Source: UBA877 sp034436335 (lineage in GTDB: Bacteria > Chloroflexota > Anaerolineae > Anaerolineales > Villigracilaceae). Taken from it: a DNA stretch of 64,000 nucleotides. Location of the stretch: contig DAOTVO010000021.1 of NCBI GenBank assembly GCA_034436335.1, positions 29,219-93,218 on the forward strand, in the 5' to 3' direction. Position 1 is the first letter of the stretch. Every line of letters begins with the position of its first letter. Of the stretch, positions 50,790 through 59,322 are shown in pieces. Below the pieces are notes generated by a model. It worked only from the letters and a program-made list of their open reading frames with translations, made no database searches and was not told the origin of the DNA. The position numbers and the translations under genes are program-made.

Positions 50790-53003
50790 TTACGGCTGAG
50801 GGGTGGGCGTGGGGAGGATGCCGTATTCCGGGTCAATGACGCCGAAGGTCTTTTCCCAGGGATAAACGGTTTGCGGACTGCCGAAGAAGTAGATTTCCAT
50901 CACGCGGCGGAAGATGGGCAGCGCCCAAACGGAGCCTTCGCCCTGATTTTCGACAATGACCACAACGGCGATGTCGGGCTTATCGGGACGGTTGGCAAAG
51001 CTGTAACCGGCGAACCAGGCCTGCGGGTTGGGCGCGCCGCTTTCAGCGGTGCCGGTCTTGCCGGCGGTGGGGATGGCAAAGGTGCCGAGGCGCGAGTACG
51101 CGGTGCCGCGCGGGTTTTCGGCTACGGCGCGCATCGCTTTTTGGATGGATTGCAGCGTCGCGGGCTTGATGGGCAGGGTGCCGCGCGCTTCGGGCTTGAA
51201 GACCTGAATCGGGTCTCCGACGGCTGGCTGGATGCTTTCCACGAGTTGCGGGCGGTAGAGCGTGCCGCCGTTGGCGATGGCGGCGATGAAGTCGGCCACC
51301 TGCAGAGGGGTGACGAGCATGTCACCCTGACCGATGGCGAGGCTGGTGGCGTTCAGCCCGTCGGTGGGCAGAGGGATGTTGCCGGCGGCTTCTTCGACCT
51401 GCTCAATGCCCGTCAGCTGGCCAAGACCGAAGCCTTTGGCCATGTCGGTGATAGCGCTGGTCTGGCCGGCGGTGTAGAGGGTGTAGCCGATGTGGTAGAA
51501 CCAGGGGTCGCAGGAGCGCATGAGACCCTGCTCGAGGGTCAGGTCGCCGCTCGGCTGGCTGTTGGGGCGTTTGCACGTATCCTCGCCCGTTTCGGCTTTT
51601 TCGTTTTGACACCGTTCCCAGGTCCAGTCGTAAAGGGTGATGCCGGGGATTTCGGTGTACTCGTAGGGACAGTTATAAATGGTATCAGGGGTGAACAGAC
51701 CGCTTTCGATGGCGGCGGCCATGGTGATGATTTTGAAGACCGAACCCAGCGGGTAGGTGCCGGTGGTGGCGCGGTTCTTCTCGATGCCGGGGGTTTTGAG
51801 CATCTCACCCAGAGCCATGAAGTTGTAGTTGGCGGGGTCGTACCAGTTGGTGTCAGGCGCGGGGGAAGAGACGATAGCAAGGATGCGCCCGGTGTTCACT
51901 TCCATGACTACGATCGCGCCGGGCAGACCGTTCATGGCGGCCTGGGCCTGCTGTTGGAGGGTGCGGTCAATGGTCAGGGTCAGGGACGAGGCGGGCTGGG
52001 ACTCCACCTTGGCAAGGATGGTTTCGGGGGTCTTGTCGGCGGAGGCGATGTAGAGGGTGGCAGCGTTGCGCCCGCGCAGGAGGTCTTCGCCCCACAATTC
52101 GATGCCTTGCACGCCGACGCGTTCCCCCCCGCTGTAGCCTTTGCGGCGGTATTGGTTGACGTTTTCCTGGCTGATGTAGAGCAGATGGCCGACCGTCTGC
52201 GGGGCGACGTTCGGGAAGTAGTAGCGCGAGGTGTATGGGATGGCCTGCACGCCGGAATAGGCCAGCAGGCCTGATTTTTCGGTTGCTTCTACGGTGGCTT
52301 CGCCCACCGGCACGTAGAGGCCGGCCGGGTAGTTGAAGTACGCCTCCATGAAATTTTCCATCCGCGCACCGGTCAGACTGGCGAGGCGGCGGAAGACCGC
52401 CTCCTGGTTGTCGCCGGGGAGGCTGCCGGCTACCAGACCGAGCGCGTAGACATCGGTCTGAATGGCGATGGCCTCGCCCTTGCGGTCGTAGATGTTGCCG
52501 CGCGTCGGGATGGTGTGATAAGCCACCAGGGTCTTGCCCCCGGCCAGTTCGGGAAGAATGAGAGCGTCATTCCATTGAATCCGCCAGGCCCCGTCTTCGA
52601 GTATCAGACCAACCACGAAGTCGCGGCCGAGGTCGCCAAAGAGGGCGGTCTTATAGGTCAGATGATAGGCGGCCTGGGCGGTATCGGGGTTGGTCAGGGT
52701 GGACTGGATGAGGTATTCGATGTCGCTCAGACTCATGGCGTTGAAAACTTGCTCGAAGCGTGCGGTAAAGTCTTCCTCGGTCACGGCGGCGCGGCTTTCG
52801 CGCGTCAGCATGGCGTACATGCTGGCGTAATCGAGCAGGCGGTAGGCGTCGAGGAAGGCGCGGATGGCGCTTTCCACGCTGGGGGCGGGGGTGTTGTAAG
52901 TCGCCGCGGTGGGCAGGCTGGAGGGGGTCTCGGTGACGCGGTTGCAGGCCGCCAGAAGCAGGAGAATGACGGCCAGCAAATGGAGCCAACGGGCAGATTT
53001 CAT
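50790..53003 (-). CDS. MecA/PBP2a-like class B penicillin-binding lipoprotein
   Basis: 737 aa. Lipoprotein signal with lipobox LLAAC (Cys20) in place of the usual uncleaved TM anchor. Then an NTF2-like MecA_N domain (about 43-150, SAIRAFLDAYRLLDYASMYA), a PBP dimerisation domain (about 165-330, TRGNIYDRKGEAIA) and a transpeptidase domain with S421-V-F-K424, S497-C-D and K649-T-G. All catalytic residues are present. The same domain order occurs in low-affinity PBP2a of Gram-positives. It makes 4-3 crosslinks, probably during growth or division; it lies after maf in a long operon. Confidence 0.9.
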   Translation of the reverse strand: MKSARWLHLLAVILLLLAACNRVTETPSSLPTAATYNTPAPSVESAIRAFLDAYRLLDYASMYAMLTRESRAAVTEEDFTARFEQVFNAMSLSDIEYLIQSTLTNPDTAQAAYHLTYKTALFGDLGRDFVVGLILEDGAWRIQWNDALILPELAGGKTLVAYHTIPTRGNIYDRKGEAIAIQTDVYALGLVAGSLPGDNQEAVFRRLASLTGARMENFMEAYFNYPAGLYVPVGEATVEATEKSGLLAYSGVQAIPYTSRYYFPNVAPQTVGHLLYISQENVNQYRRKGYSGGERVGVQGIELWGEDLLRGRNAATLYIASADKTPETILAKVESQPASSLTLTIDRTLQQQAQAAMNGLPGAIVVMEVNTGRILAIVSSPAPDTNWYDPANYNFMALGEMLKTPGIEKNRATTGTYPLGSVFKIITMAAAIESGLFTPDTIYNCPYEYTEIPGITLYDWTWERCQNEKAETGEDTCKRPNSQPSGDLTLEQGLMRSCDPWFYHIGYTLYTAGQTSAITDMAKGFGLGQLTGIEQVEEAAGNIPLPTDGLNATSLAIGQGDMLVTPLQVADFIAAIANGGTLYRPQLVESIQPAVGDPIQVFKPEARGTLPIKPATLQSIQKAMRAVAENPRGTAYSRLGTFAIPTAGKTGTAESGAPNPQAWFAGYSFANRPDKPDIAVVVIVENQGEGSVWALPIFRRVMEIYFFGSPQTVYPWEKTFGVIDPEYGILPTPTPQP

Positions 53004-53021
53004 GGGAGAAATTTCCTTTCA

Positions 53022-53693
53022 CTAACCAATCTCTTCGCCGGCGAGGACGCGGGCGTAGATTGGGCATTCATAGCGGAGAGCCGACTGGCACTGTTCGGCC
53101 AGCGGGGTTCGGGAGTGGATGTCGAGTTTAGCAAGGGTTCGGCTGAGGTGGCAGAGCGGCAGGCCCATCACACTGGCAAAACAGCCGCGCAGGTCTTCGA
53201 CCGGATGAAACCCCTCGTGCTGAATCGCGTACGCGCCGGCTTTGTCGAGCGGCTCGCCGCTGAACACATAGGCCTGGATTTCTTCGTCCGTGTAGGCACG
53301 CATCTTCACGTTGGTGACGCACAGGTCGGTAAGCAAGACGCCGGTGTCTTTTTCCAATACGGCGACGGCAGTACAGACCTGATGCCTGCGGCCGCGCAGA
53401 CGGCGCAGCATCTCGGCCGCCTCGGCCAGACTCGACGGCTTGCCGAGAATGTCGCTCTCGAGGGTGACGGCGGTATCGGCGGCGATGACGACTTCGCCGG
53501 GATGGACCGTTTCGGCGCAGACGCGGGCTTTGGCCTCGGCCAGCCGCAGAACATATGCCTGCGGCGTTTCGCCGGGCAGACGGCTTTCGTCAGTGTTCGT
53601 CGGGCTGACGTGGAACATCCAGCCGCCCAAGCCAAGGAGAAAACTGCGGCGGGGTGAATTGGAGGCCAGAACAAGGATGGGCTTGCGGGTCAC
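53022..53693 (-). CDS. maf: Maf-family nucleoside-triphosphate pyrophosphatase
   Basis: 223 aa from a GTG at 53693. Family motifs: LASNSPRRSFLLGL at the start, DESRLPGETPQAYVLRLAEAKA, AADTAVTLESDILGKP, and the Maf signature KAGAYAIQHEG. It hydrolyses non-standard or methylated NTPs to prevent their incorporation. The C-terminal 25 residues are longer than usual and contain two Cys. First gene of the operon leading to PBP2, rsgA, the methyltransferase pair and holB. Confidence 0.9.
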   Translation of the reverse strand: MTRKPILVLASNSPRRSFLLGLGGWMFHVSPTNTDESRLPGETPQAYVLRLAEAKARVCAETVHPGEVVIAADTAVTLESDILGKPSSLAEAAEMLRRLRGRRHQVCTAVAVLEKDTGVLLTDLCVTNVKMRAYTDEEIQAYVFSGEPLDKAGAYAIQHEGFHPVEDLRGCFASVMGLPLCHLSRTLAKLDIHSRTPLAEQCQSALRYECPIYARVLAGEEIG

Positions 53694-53733
53694 GGACAGT
53701 ATTCTAACATATTCCGCCGCGCCGTTTTTTTGA

Positions 53734-53805
53734 TAAAATGTCTGGACATAGAGCGTGGTTCAGGCCGTCAATTGGACCCACAGTTAAAAATTTTGCGGAG
53801 GAACT
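53734..53805 (+). promoter_or_regulatory. xpt promoter and 5' leader
   Basis: -10 box TAAAAT at 53734-53739, then about 60 bases of leader with a weak GTGG...CCAC hairpin and the ribosome-binding site GCGGAGGA. I looked for a purine riboswitch core and did not find it. Confidence 0.45.
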
Positions 53806-54381
53806 GTGAAAGAACTTATTGAACGTATTCGTCTGGACGGGAAAATTCTGCGCAACGGCATCCTCAAAGTAGACGGTTTCATCAACCATCAGGTAGACCC
53901 GGTCTTGATGGACGCCTGCGGGCGCGAATTCGCCCGCCGCTTTGCTGATATCGGCGCGACCAAGGTGCTGACCGCCGAAATCTCAGGCATTGCCCCGGCA
54001 GTTGCCACCGCCCTGCATCTGGGCATTCCGGTCGTCTATGCCCGCAAGACCAAGCCGGTCACCATGCCCGATACGGTGCTGTTGACCCTGGCACCCTCGC
54101 ACACCAAAGGCGTGATGACCGAACTCATCGTCTCGCCGGAATATCTCGGCAAGGGCGAGCGGGTGCTCATCATTGACGACTTCCTTGCCTCCGGAGCGAC
54201 CATCCTCGGCCTTGTTCGGCTGGCGCAGGCGGCGGGCGCGACCATCGTCGGCATCGGCGCGCTCATCGAGAAATCTTTCGAGGGCGGGCGCGCTGCGCTG
54301 GCCTCATTGGGCGTTCCCATCGAGTCGCTGGCCGTCATTGCCTCGATGGAGGCCGGCCAAATCGTCTTCGCCGAAGACTGA
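53806..54381 (+). CDS. xpt: Xanthine phosphoribosyltransferase
   Basis: 191 aa from a GTG with GCGGAGGA 7 bases upstream. The N-terminus LRNGILKVDGFINHQVDPVLM and the PRPP loop VLIIDDFLASGATILGL match Bacillus Xpt closely, as do GIAPAVATALHLGIPVVYARK and EKSFEGGRAAL. It converts xanthine and PRPP to XMP, which GuaA (next gene) aminates to GMP. OPRTases share the fold but lack these motifs. Its stop codon is formed by a heptamer repeat. Confidence 0.93.
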   Translation: MKELIERIRLDGKILRNGILKVDGFINHQVDPVLMDACGREFARRFADIGATKVLTAEISGIAPAVATALHLGIPVVYARKTKPVTMPDTVLLTLAPSHTKGVMTELIVSPEYLGKGERVLIIDDFLASGATILGLVRLAQAAGATIVGIGALIEKSFEGGRAALASLGVPIESLAVIASMEAGQIVFAED

Positions 54382-54404
54382 ACACTGAACACTGATGACT
54401 GATT
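54377..54404. repeat. Heptamer repeat spanning the xpt stop and guaA start
   Basis: ACTGAAC, ACTGAAC, ACTGATG, ACTGATT. Unit 1 supplies the xpt TGA (54379-54381); unit 3 supplies the guaA ATG (54395-54397). It is the reverse complement of the CAGTGTT family at 43568. Confidence 0.9.
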
Positions 54405-55936
54405 CCATCGCCATCCTCGACTTCGGCTCGCAGTACGCCCAACTGATTGCCCGCCGGGTGCGCGAAGCGCACGTCTATTGTGAACTCTTCCCCTGGGACG
54501 CGCCCGCTGAGACGGTGCTGGCGCTCCGCCCCAAGGGGTTCATCCTCTCCGGCGGCCCAGCCTCGGTCTATGCCGAGGGCGCGCCGACCTTGCCGGCCTA
54601 TGTCCTCGACTCCGGCCTGCCTGTGCTGGGCATCTGCTATGGGATGCAGTTGCTGACGCATACGCTGGGAGGAAAAGTCAATCCTTCCCAGGAGCGGGAA
54701 TATGGGAATGCAATTGTAGAGTCGTTAGTCGCCAGTCGGATAATCGTTAGTCAATCGTTCCAGGCGTGGATGTCGCACGGCGACCGGATTACCGAACTGC
54801 CGCCCGGGTTCGTAGCCCTGGCGCGCTCGGCCAACAGTCCCTTGGCCGCGATGGGCGATTTCAGACGCAACTACTATGGCCTGCAATTTCATCCTGAAGT
54901 GAAGCACACCGAGGGCGGTGCCGAGATCCTGCGCCGCTTCGTCGTCGAGGTCTGCGGCTGCGCGGCGGACTGGACGCCGGAGTCCATCATCGAGACGAGC
55001 GTTGCCCGCGTCCGCGCCCAGGTGGGCGGGGAACGCGTCCTGGCGGCGGTCAGCGGCGGGGTGGATTCGTCGGTTGCTGCGGCGCTCGTCCACCAGGCGG
55101 TTGGCGACCAACTCGTCGCCGTCTTCGTGGATACCGGCCTTCTCCGTCAGGGTGAGCCGGAGCAGGTGGTGCGCACGTTTCGCGAGCAGATGGGCGCAGA
55201 ACTCGTCGCCGTGGATGCCGCCGATGAGTTCTTCTCCGCCCTGGCAGGCGTCACCGACCCAGAGCAGAAGCGCAGAATCGTCGGCGAGAAGTTTATTCGC
55301 ATCTTCGAGCGGGAGGCGAAGAAACTCGGCGCGCCGAAGTTCCTCGTCCAGGGGACGATTTACCCGGACGTGGTCGAATCGGCCGCGCCCGACCGCAGCA
55401 AGGCAGCCAAAATCAAGTCGCATCACAACGTCGGCGGCCTGCCGCCCGACATGGATTTCACCCTCGTCGAGCCATTGCGCTACCTGTTCAAAGACGAGGT
55501 GCGGGCGGTGGGCGAAGCGCTGGGGCTGCCGGAGAGCCTGGTTTGGCGGCAGCCGTTCCCGGGTCCGGGCCTGACCGTGCGCGTCTTGGGCGAGGTGACG
55601 CCCGAACGCGTCGCCCGTCTGCGCGCCGCGGATGCCATCTTCACCGAGGAGTTGTCCCGCGCCGGTCTGCTGGGAAAGGGGGCCGGGACCAGCCAGGCCT
55701 TCGCCGCGCTCCTGCCCGTCCGCTCGGTGGGCGTGATGGGCGACGAGCGGACGTATCAGGAGACCTGCGTCCTGCGGGCGGTGGTCACCGAGGACTTCAT
55801 GACCGCCGACTGGGCGCGCCTGCCCTATGACCTGCTGGCGCGGGCGGCCAACAGGATTGTCAACGAGGTGCACGGAATTAACAGAGTGGTGTATGATATA
55901 ACCAGCAAACCGCCTGCAACGATTGAATGGGAGTGA
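54395..55936 (+). CDS. guaA: GMP synthase (glutamine-hydrolysing)
   Basis: 513 aa. Class I glutaminase domain (1-190) with SGGPASVYAEGAP, the catalytic Cys in LGICYGMQLL and His/Glu in LQFHPEVKHTE. PP-loop ATP pyrophosphatase VSGGVDSSVAA (about 222-232). C-terminal dimerisation domain with RQPFPGPGLTVRVLGEVT. It turns XMP into GMP. A heptamer repeat encodes the residues ESLVASRIIVSQSF just before WMSHGD, in a loop that is normally of a different sequence. It follows xpt after 13 bases. Confidence 0.95.
   Translation: MTDSIAILDFGSQYAQLIARRVREAHVYCELFPWDAPAETVLALRPKGFILSGGPASVYAEGAPTLPAYVLDSGLPVLGICYGMQLLTHTLGGKVNPSQEREYGNAIVESLVASRIIVSQSFQAWMSHGDRITELPPGFVALARSANSPLAAMGDFRRNYYGLQFHPEVKHTEGGAEILRRFVVEVCGCAADWTPESIIETSVARVRAQVGGERVLAAVSGGVDSSVAAALVHQAVGDQLVAVFVDTGLLRQGEPEQVVRTFREQMGAELVAVDAADEFFSALAGVTDPEQKRRIVGEKFIRIFEREAKKLGAPKFLVQGTIYPDVVESAAPDRSKAAKIKSHHNVGGLPPDMDFTLVEPLRYLFKDEVRAVGEALGLPESLVWRQPFPGPGLTVRVLGEVTPERVARLRAADAIFTEELSRAGLLGKGAGTSQAFAALLPVRSVGVMGDERTYQETCVLRAVVTEDFMTADWARLPYDLLARAANRIVNEVHGINRVVYDITSKPPATIEWE
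54720..54759. repeat. Heptamer repeat (AGTCNNN) inside guaA
   Basis: AGTCGTT, AGTCGCC, AGTCGGA, a short spacer with ATCGTT, AGTCAAT, CGTT. The reading frame remains open and the catalytic blocks on both sides are intact. Confidence 0.8.
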
Positions 55937-55939
55937 GAC

Positions 55940-55981
55940 GATTTACGATTGAAGATTGAAGATGGAAGATTTAAGATTTGG
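55940..55981. repeat. Six-unit heptamer repeat (GATTNNN) upstream of a membrane-protein gene
   Basis: GATTTAC, GATTGAA, GATTGAA, GATGGAA, GATTTAA, GATTTGG. The last unit provides part of the ribosome-binding site GGAGG for the gene at 55992. Confidence 0.88.
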
Positions 55982-55991
55982 AGGAACTGCC

Positions 55992-56387
55992 ATGACCACC
56001 GAAATCGAACCCCGCCGCCCGGTGCCGCCCGCGCCGATCCATCCCCTCGCCGCGCTGACGACCATTGTGCTGGACAATGTCTTCGGTTGGATTGAAATCA
56101 TTGACCCGCTCGCTCTTCTGCTGACCAGTTTCCTGGTCGGGGGGATCGGCTTCGTGACTACCTTGTTTACCCAGCATTATCTGGCAAAGGACGAGTGGGG
56201 GGCGTCTGTGGCCAAGGGCCTGGTGATGGGCGTGATTGCCGGCGTTCCCTTCCAGGTGACCGGGACGGCGGTCGGGGCGGTGCTGCTCGGCTGGGCTGGA
56301 GCCAACAAGTGGATTCAACTGCCGCCGCGCCGCTCTGAACTGCCCGTCGGGGAAATTGTCGAGCCTGAGACAAAAGACACGGAGTAG
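55992..56387 (+). CDS. Small membrane protein
   Basis: 131 aa from the ATG at 55992 (GGAGG 8 bases upstream). Two or three hydrophobic segments (IDPLALLLTSFLVGGIGFVT, GLVMGVIAGVPFQVTGTA, VGAVLLGWAGAN) and a Pro-rich N-terminus. No family recognised. It ends on the -10 box of the next gene. Confidence 0.7.
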   Translation: MTTEIEPRRPVPPAPIHPLAALTTIVLDNVFGWIEIIDPLALLLTSFLVGGIGFVTTLFTQHYLAKDEWGASVAKGLVMGVIAGVPFQVTGTAVGAVLLGWAGANKWIQLPPRRSELPVGEIVEPETKDTE

Positions 56388-56393
56388 TACAAT
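56388..56393 (+). promoter_or_regulatory. -10 box (TACAAT), leaderless GTG start
   Basis: TACAAT lies 7 bases before the GTG at 56401, overlapping the stop of the previous gene. No clear -35 box. Confidence 0.5.
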
Positions 56394-56400
56394 AGAGATC

Positions 56401-58236
56401 GTGCGCAAGATAGGTCTTTTTCTCCTCGCGCTTTTCCTGGGGGGGATGATGGGGGTTCCCGCCCGCGCCCAGACGACGGTGCGCGTCTCCCTCTTCGCTC
56501 TCGATGCCTCCACCTACCCCTCCATCTCTGCCGCGCTGGATGTGTTCGACTCCGCCGGCAATTTCGTCGCCGGCCTGACGCCTGCCGAGGTCACTCTGCT
56601 GGAGGACGGCCAGCCCCTCACACCGGAGCGCCTCGACCTGCTCCATCCCGGCGTCCAGTTCGCCGTCGCGCTCGACCCGGGCCGAGCCTTTGCCTTCCGC
56701 AGCCAGGGCGCTTCTTCCCGTCTCGATAACGTCAAATCTGCGCTGACGGCCTGGGCGGCGGCGCACAACGATTCGCTGGGCGATGTTATCAGCCTGGTCC
56801 CTACCGGCGGGGGAATCGCCACTGCTGACAACGCCGCGGCGTTCGCAGAAGCCCTCGCCGCCTATCAGCCCAACCTGCTCACCATTACCCCCACGCTCGA
56901 CACCCTCTCCCGCGCCCTCGATGCCGTTTCCGGGAGCGGGCCGCAGGTGGGCATGAAGCGCGTCGTGCTGTATATTGCCTCTCCGCCGCAGGCTGCCTCC
57001 ATTCCCGCTTTGCAAAATCTGACCCAGCGCGCTGTGGATTTGAATATCCGCGTCCACGTCTGGATTGTCGATTCTGCGGCTTTCTTCTCCACCTCCGGCG
57101 CGACGGCGCTCAAAGACCTGGCCATTCGCACCGGCGGACAGTACACCCTCTTCAGCGGCAGCGAGCCGCTCCCGGACCCGGAAACGGCCCTCGCTCCCCT
57201 GCGCTACACCTATGCCCTGACCTACGCCTCCGCCATCCGCACCCCCGGTTCGCACAGCCTCACGGTTCAGGCCGTCGTCAACGGCGAGACGCTCGCCTCC
57301 AACACTCTGACTTTCGACCTGACCGTCCTGCCTCCCAACCCCATCTTGGTTTCCCCGCCGGAGCAGATTGTCCGTCAGAGCCGCGACCCGCGGGCCACGG
57401 ATTTCACGCTCTTCCTGCCGAAGACGCAGTCTATTCAGGCCATCATTGAGTTCCCCGACGGCCATCCCCGGCTTCTGACGCAGACGCGCCTCTACGTGGA
57501 CGGCGAAGCGGTGGACGAAAATACGAGCGAACCGTTTGGCGAATTTTCCTGGGACTTGAGCGGCTACACCGTCAGCGGGGAACACATCCTGCAGGTCGAA
57601 GCGGTGGACAGTTTGGGGCTGAGCAACGTCAGTTTGGGGACGAAAGTAACCGTCACGGTTGTTCAACCGGAGCGGGGCCTGTTGCCTTTTCTGGCGCGCA
57701 ATAGTTTGTGGATCGTGCTGGCTGGCGTTGGGCTGGCCGCGCTCACGCTGACGGCCACCTTGCTGTTCAGCCGCAGACGCAAGAGACGGCCTGTCAAGTC
57801 CGCGGATGTCTTGTCCCGTCCCGTCGAGATGGCGCCGGAAAAGCGCTCTTCCCTGCTCAACTGGCGGCGTCCGGCCGCAAAACAGCCGGAAGCCTACCTT
57901 CTGCGATTGAGGGAAGATGGACAGCCCATCACCGCCCCGCCGATTCCTCTCACGCTTCCGGAGACTACTTTTGGCTCCGACCCCCTCGAGGCGCAGCGCG
58001 TATTGGACGACCCCTCGATCTCGTCGCTGCATGCTCGTTTGCGCGAGGAGAACGGTCAATTCATTCTCAGTGACGAGAAATCCACTGCGGGAACCTGGGT
58101 CAATTACGAACGGTTGACTGCGCCGCGCGTCCTTCGGCATGGCGATATTCTGCACATCGGCCGCATTTCGTATCGTTTCATGCTTCGCAAACCGCCGCAA
58201 AGTTCACCGCCAACGATTCGTCCAATGAAACAATGA
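56401..58236 (+). CDS. Secreted vWA-like / TM / cytoplasmic FHA protein
   Basis: 611 aa from the GTG at 56401, which gives a clean signal peptide (RKIGLFLLALFLGGMMGVPA); a longer frame from 56356 has none. Residues about 35-280 resemble a von Willebrand A domain, but the MIDAS DxSxS appears as DPGRAF, so metal binding is doubtful. An Ig-like domain follows (about 300-415), then TM at about 430-455 and a C-terminal FHA domain (about 525-595) with SISSLHARL and TAGTWVNYERL, the phosphothreonine-binding elements. It joins an outside sensor to a phosphopeptide reader inside. The stop overlaps the PP2C start (ATGA), so the phosphatase is its direct partner. Confidence 0.85.
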   Translation: MRKIGLFLLALFLGGMMGVPARAQTTVRVSLFALDASTYPSISAALDVFDSAGNFVAGLTPAEVTLLEDGQPLTPERLDLLHPGVQFAVALDPGRAFAFRSQGASSRLDNVKSALTAWAAAHNDSLGDVISLVPTGGGIATADNAAAFAEALAAYQPNLLTITPTLDTLSRALDAVSGSGPQVGMKRVVLYIASPPQAASIPALQNLTQRAVDLNIRVHVWIVDSAAFFSTSGATALKDLAIRTGGQYTLFSGSEPLPDPETALAPLRYTYALTYASAIRTPGSHSLTVQAVVNGETLASNTLTFDLTVLPPNPILVSPPEQIVRQSRDPRATDFTLFLPKTQSIQAIIEFPDGHPRLLTQTRLYVDGEAVDENTSEPFGEFSWDLSGYTVSGEHILQVEAVDSLGLSNVSLGTKVTVTVVQPERGLLPFLARNSLWIVLAGVGLAALTLTATLLFSRRRKRRPVKSADVLSRPVEMAPEKRSSLLNWRRPAAKQPEAYLLRLREDGQPITAPPIPLTLPETTFGSDPLEAQRVLDDPSISSLHARLREENGQFILSDEKSTAGTWVNYERLTAPRVLRHGDILHIGRISYRFMLRKPPQSSPPTIRPMKQ

Positions 58237-59207
58237 TTCGCGTCCCTGCTGCCCACCTCTACACGGCGGCGGCCACTCATCCGGGCATGGGCGGCCGCGC
58301 CAACGAAGACCGTTTTGCTGTTTCTGCCTTTCGGCTGGCCGAAGACAATGATACTCCTTCGGTCTTTGCCATCGTTTCCGACGGCATCGGTGGTCACCTG
58401 GCCGGCGAAGTGGCCGCCGAAATGGCCGTGGAGAAAATCAGCCGCGCAGTTGCAGAATCTGACGGCCTGACGCCGCTTGCCACGCTCGACCAGGCCATCC
58501 AGGACGCCAGCGACAGCATTGCCGTCCAGGCCAAAGACGATGCCCAACTGCTCGGCATGGGAACCACCTGCGCCTGCGCCTGGGTGGTGGGGACGCAGTT
58601 ATACATCGCTTCTGTTGGCGATTCGCGCGTCTATCTCCTGCGCGGCGGCAATCTGATGCAGTTGACGACCGACCATACCTGGGTGCAGGAGGCGGTGGAG
58701 CGCGGCATCCTCACCCCCGAAGAGGCCTCCAAACATCCCAACGTTCACGTTATCCGCCGCTACCTCGGCTCCTCCAAACCGCCTCAGCCGGATACCCGTC
58801 TGCGGCTGGCCCGTGAGGAGACCGATACCCAGGCGCGCTCCAACCAGGGACTGCGCCTCTTGCCCGGCGATGTGTTGCTGCTCTGCACCGATGGGCTGAC
58901 TGACATGCTTTCGGACGAGGAGATCGCGGCAACCATTCGAGGCCAGGGACTATACGCCGCGGCGCACAGCCTTATCGAATTGGCCTGCAATCGGGGCGGC
59001 AAAGATAACATCACTGCTGTCCTGCTGCTTGTTCCGGAGGGAAAAACCCCTGCCCAGCCGCTCAGTGGTTTCTGGAAATGGATATTGATTGGCTTCGGCG
59101 CGCTTTTGCTTCTTGGATGTCTGACCGTTTTGGCTGGCTGGCTGGCGTTCAAATTCCTCCTGCCGCTTTCTTTTATCCCCCTGTTTCTCGCTCGATCCTT
59201 CGCATAG
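58233..59207 (+). CDS. PP2C-family protein Ser/Thr phosphatase with C-terminal TM
   Basis: 324 aa. PP2C metal motifs: RANEDRF, VSDGIGGHLAGE, GMGTTCACAWVV, SVGDSRVYLLR, LCTDGLTDML and GGKDNITAVLL. A TM helix near residues 280-300 (ILIGFGALLLLGCLTVLAGW) anchors it, with a second hydrophobic tail. It should dephosphorylate Ser/Thr proteins of a Hanks-type kinase pathway. No kinase is in the window. Coupled to the FHA protein. Repeat A begins at its stop codon. Confidence 0.93.
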   Translation: MIRVPAAHLYTAAATHPGMGGRANEDRFAVSAFRLAEDNDTPSVFAIVSDGIGGHLAGEVAAEMAVEKISRAVAESDGLTPLATLDQAIQDASDSIAVQAKDDAQLLGMGTTCACAWVVGTQLYIASVGDSRVYLLRGGNLMQLTTDHTWVQEAVERGILTPEEASKHPNVHVIRRYLGSSKPPQPDTRLRLAREETDTQARSNQGLRLLPGDVLLLCTDGLTDMLSDEEIAATIRGQGLYAAAHSLIELACNRGGKDNITAVLLLVPEGKTPAQPLSGFWKWILIGFGALLLLGCLTVLAGWLAFKFLLPLSFIPLFLARSFA

Positions 59208-59320
59208 GGGTTGTCTCGAACGTAGAGCGGAATGCCCTTCCGGCGTCCCATACGATAAAACGAAGGCGGAGACCGCCAAGATGGTGCTCTCCGCCTGTTT
59301 CTGTGACCTTTTGGGATAAG
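59207..59320. repeat. Dispersed repeat A, copy 2
   Basis: Starts GGGGTTGTCTCGAA at the last base of the PP2C stop codon. It holds a hairpin (GGCGGAGA...GCTCTCCGCC) with TGTTT behind it, like copy 1 at 10622, and probably ends the PP2C transcript. It abuts element B. Confidence 0.7.
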
Positions 59321-59322
59321 CC

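Noticed and set aside
53740..53800. Purine riboswitch upstream of xpt
   Set aside because: The leader is only about 60 bases and lacks the conserved purine-aptamer core and the three-way junction pattern.
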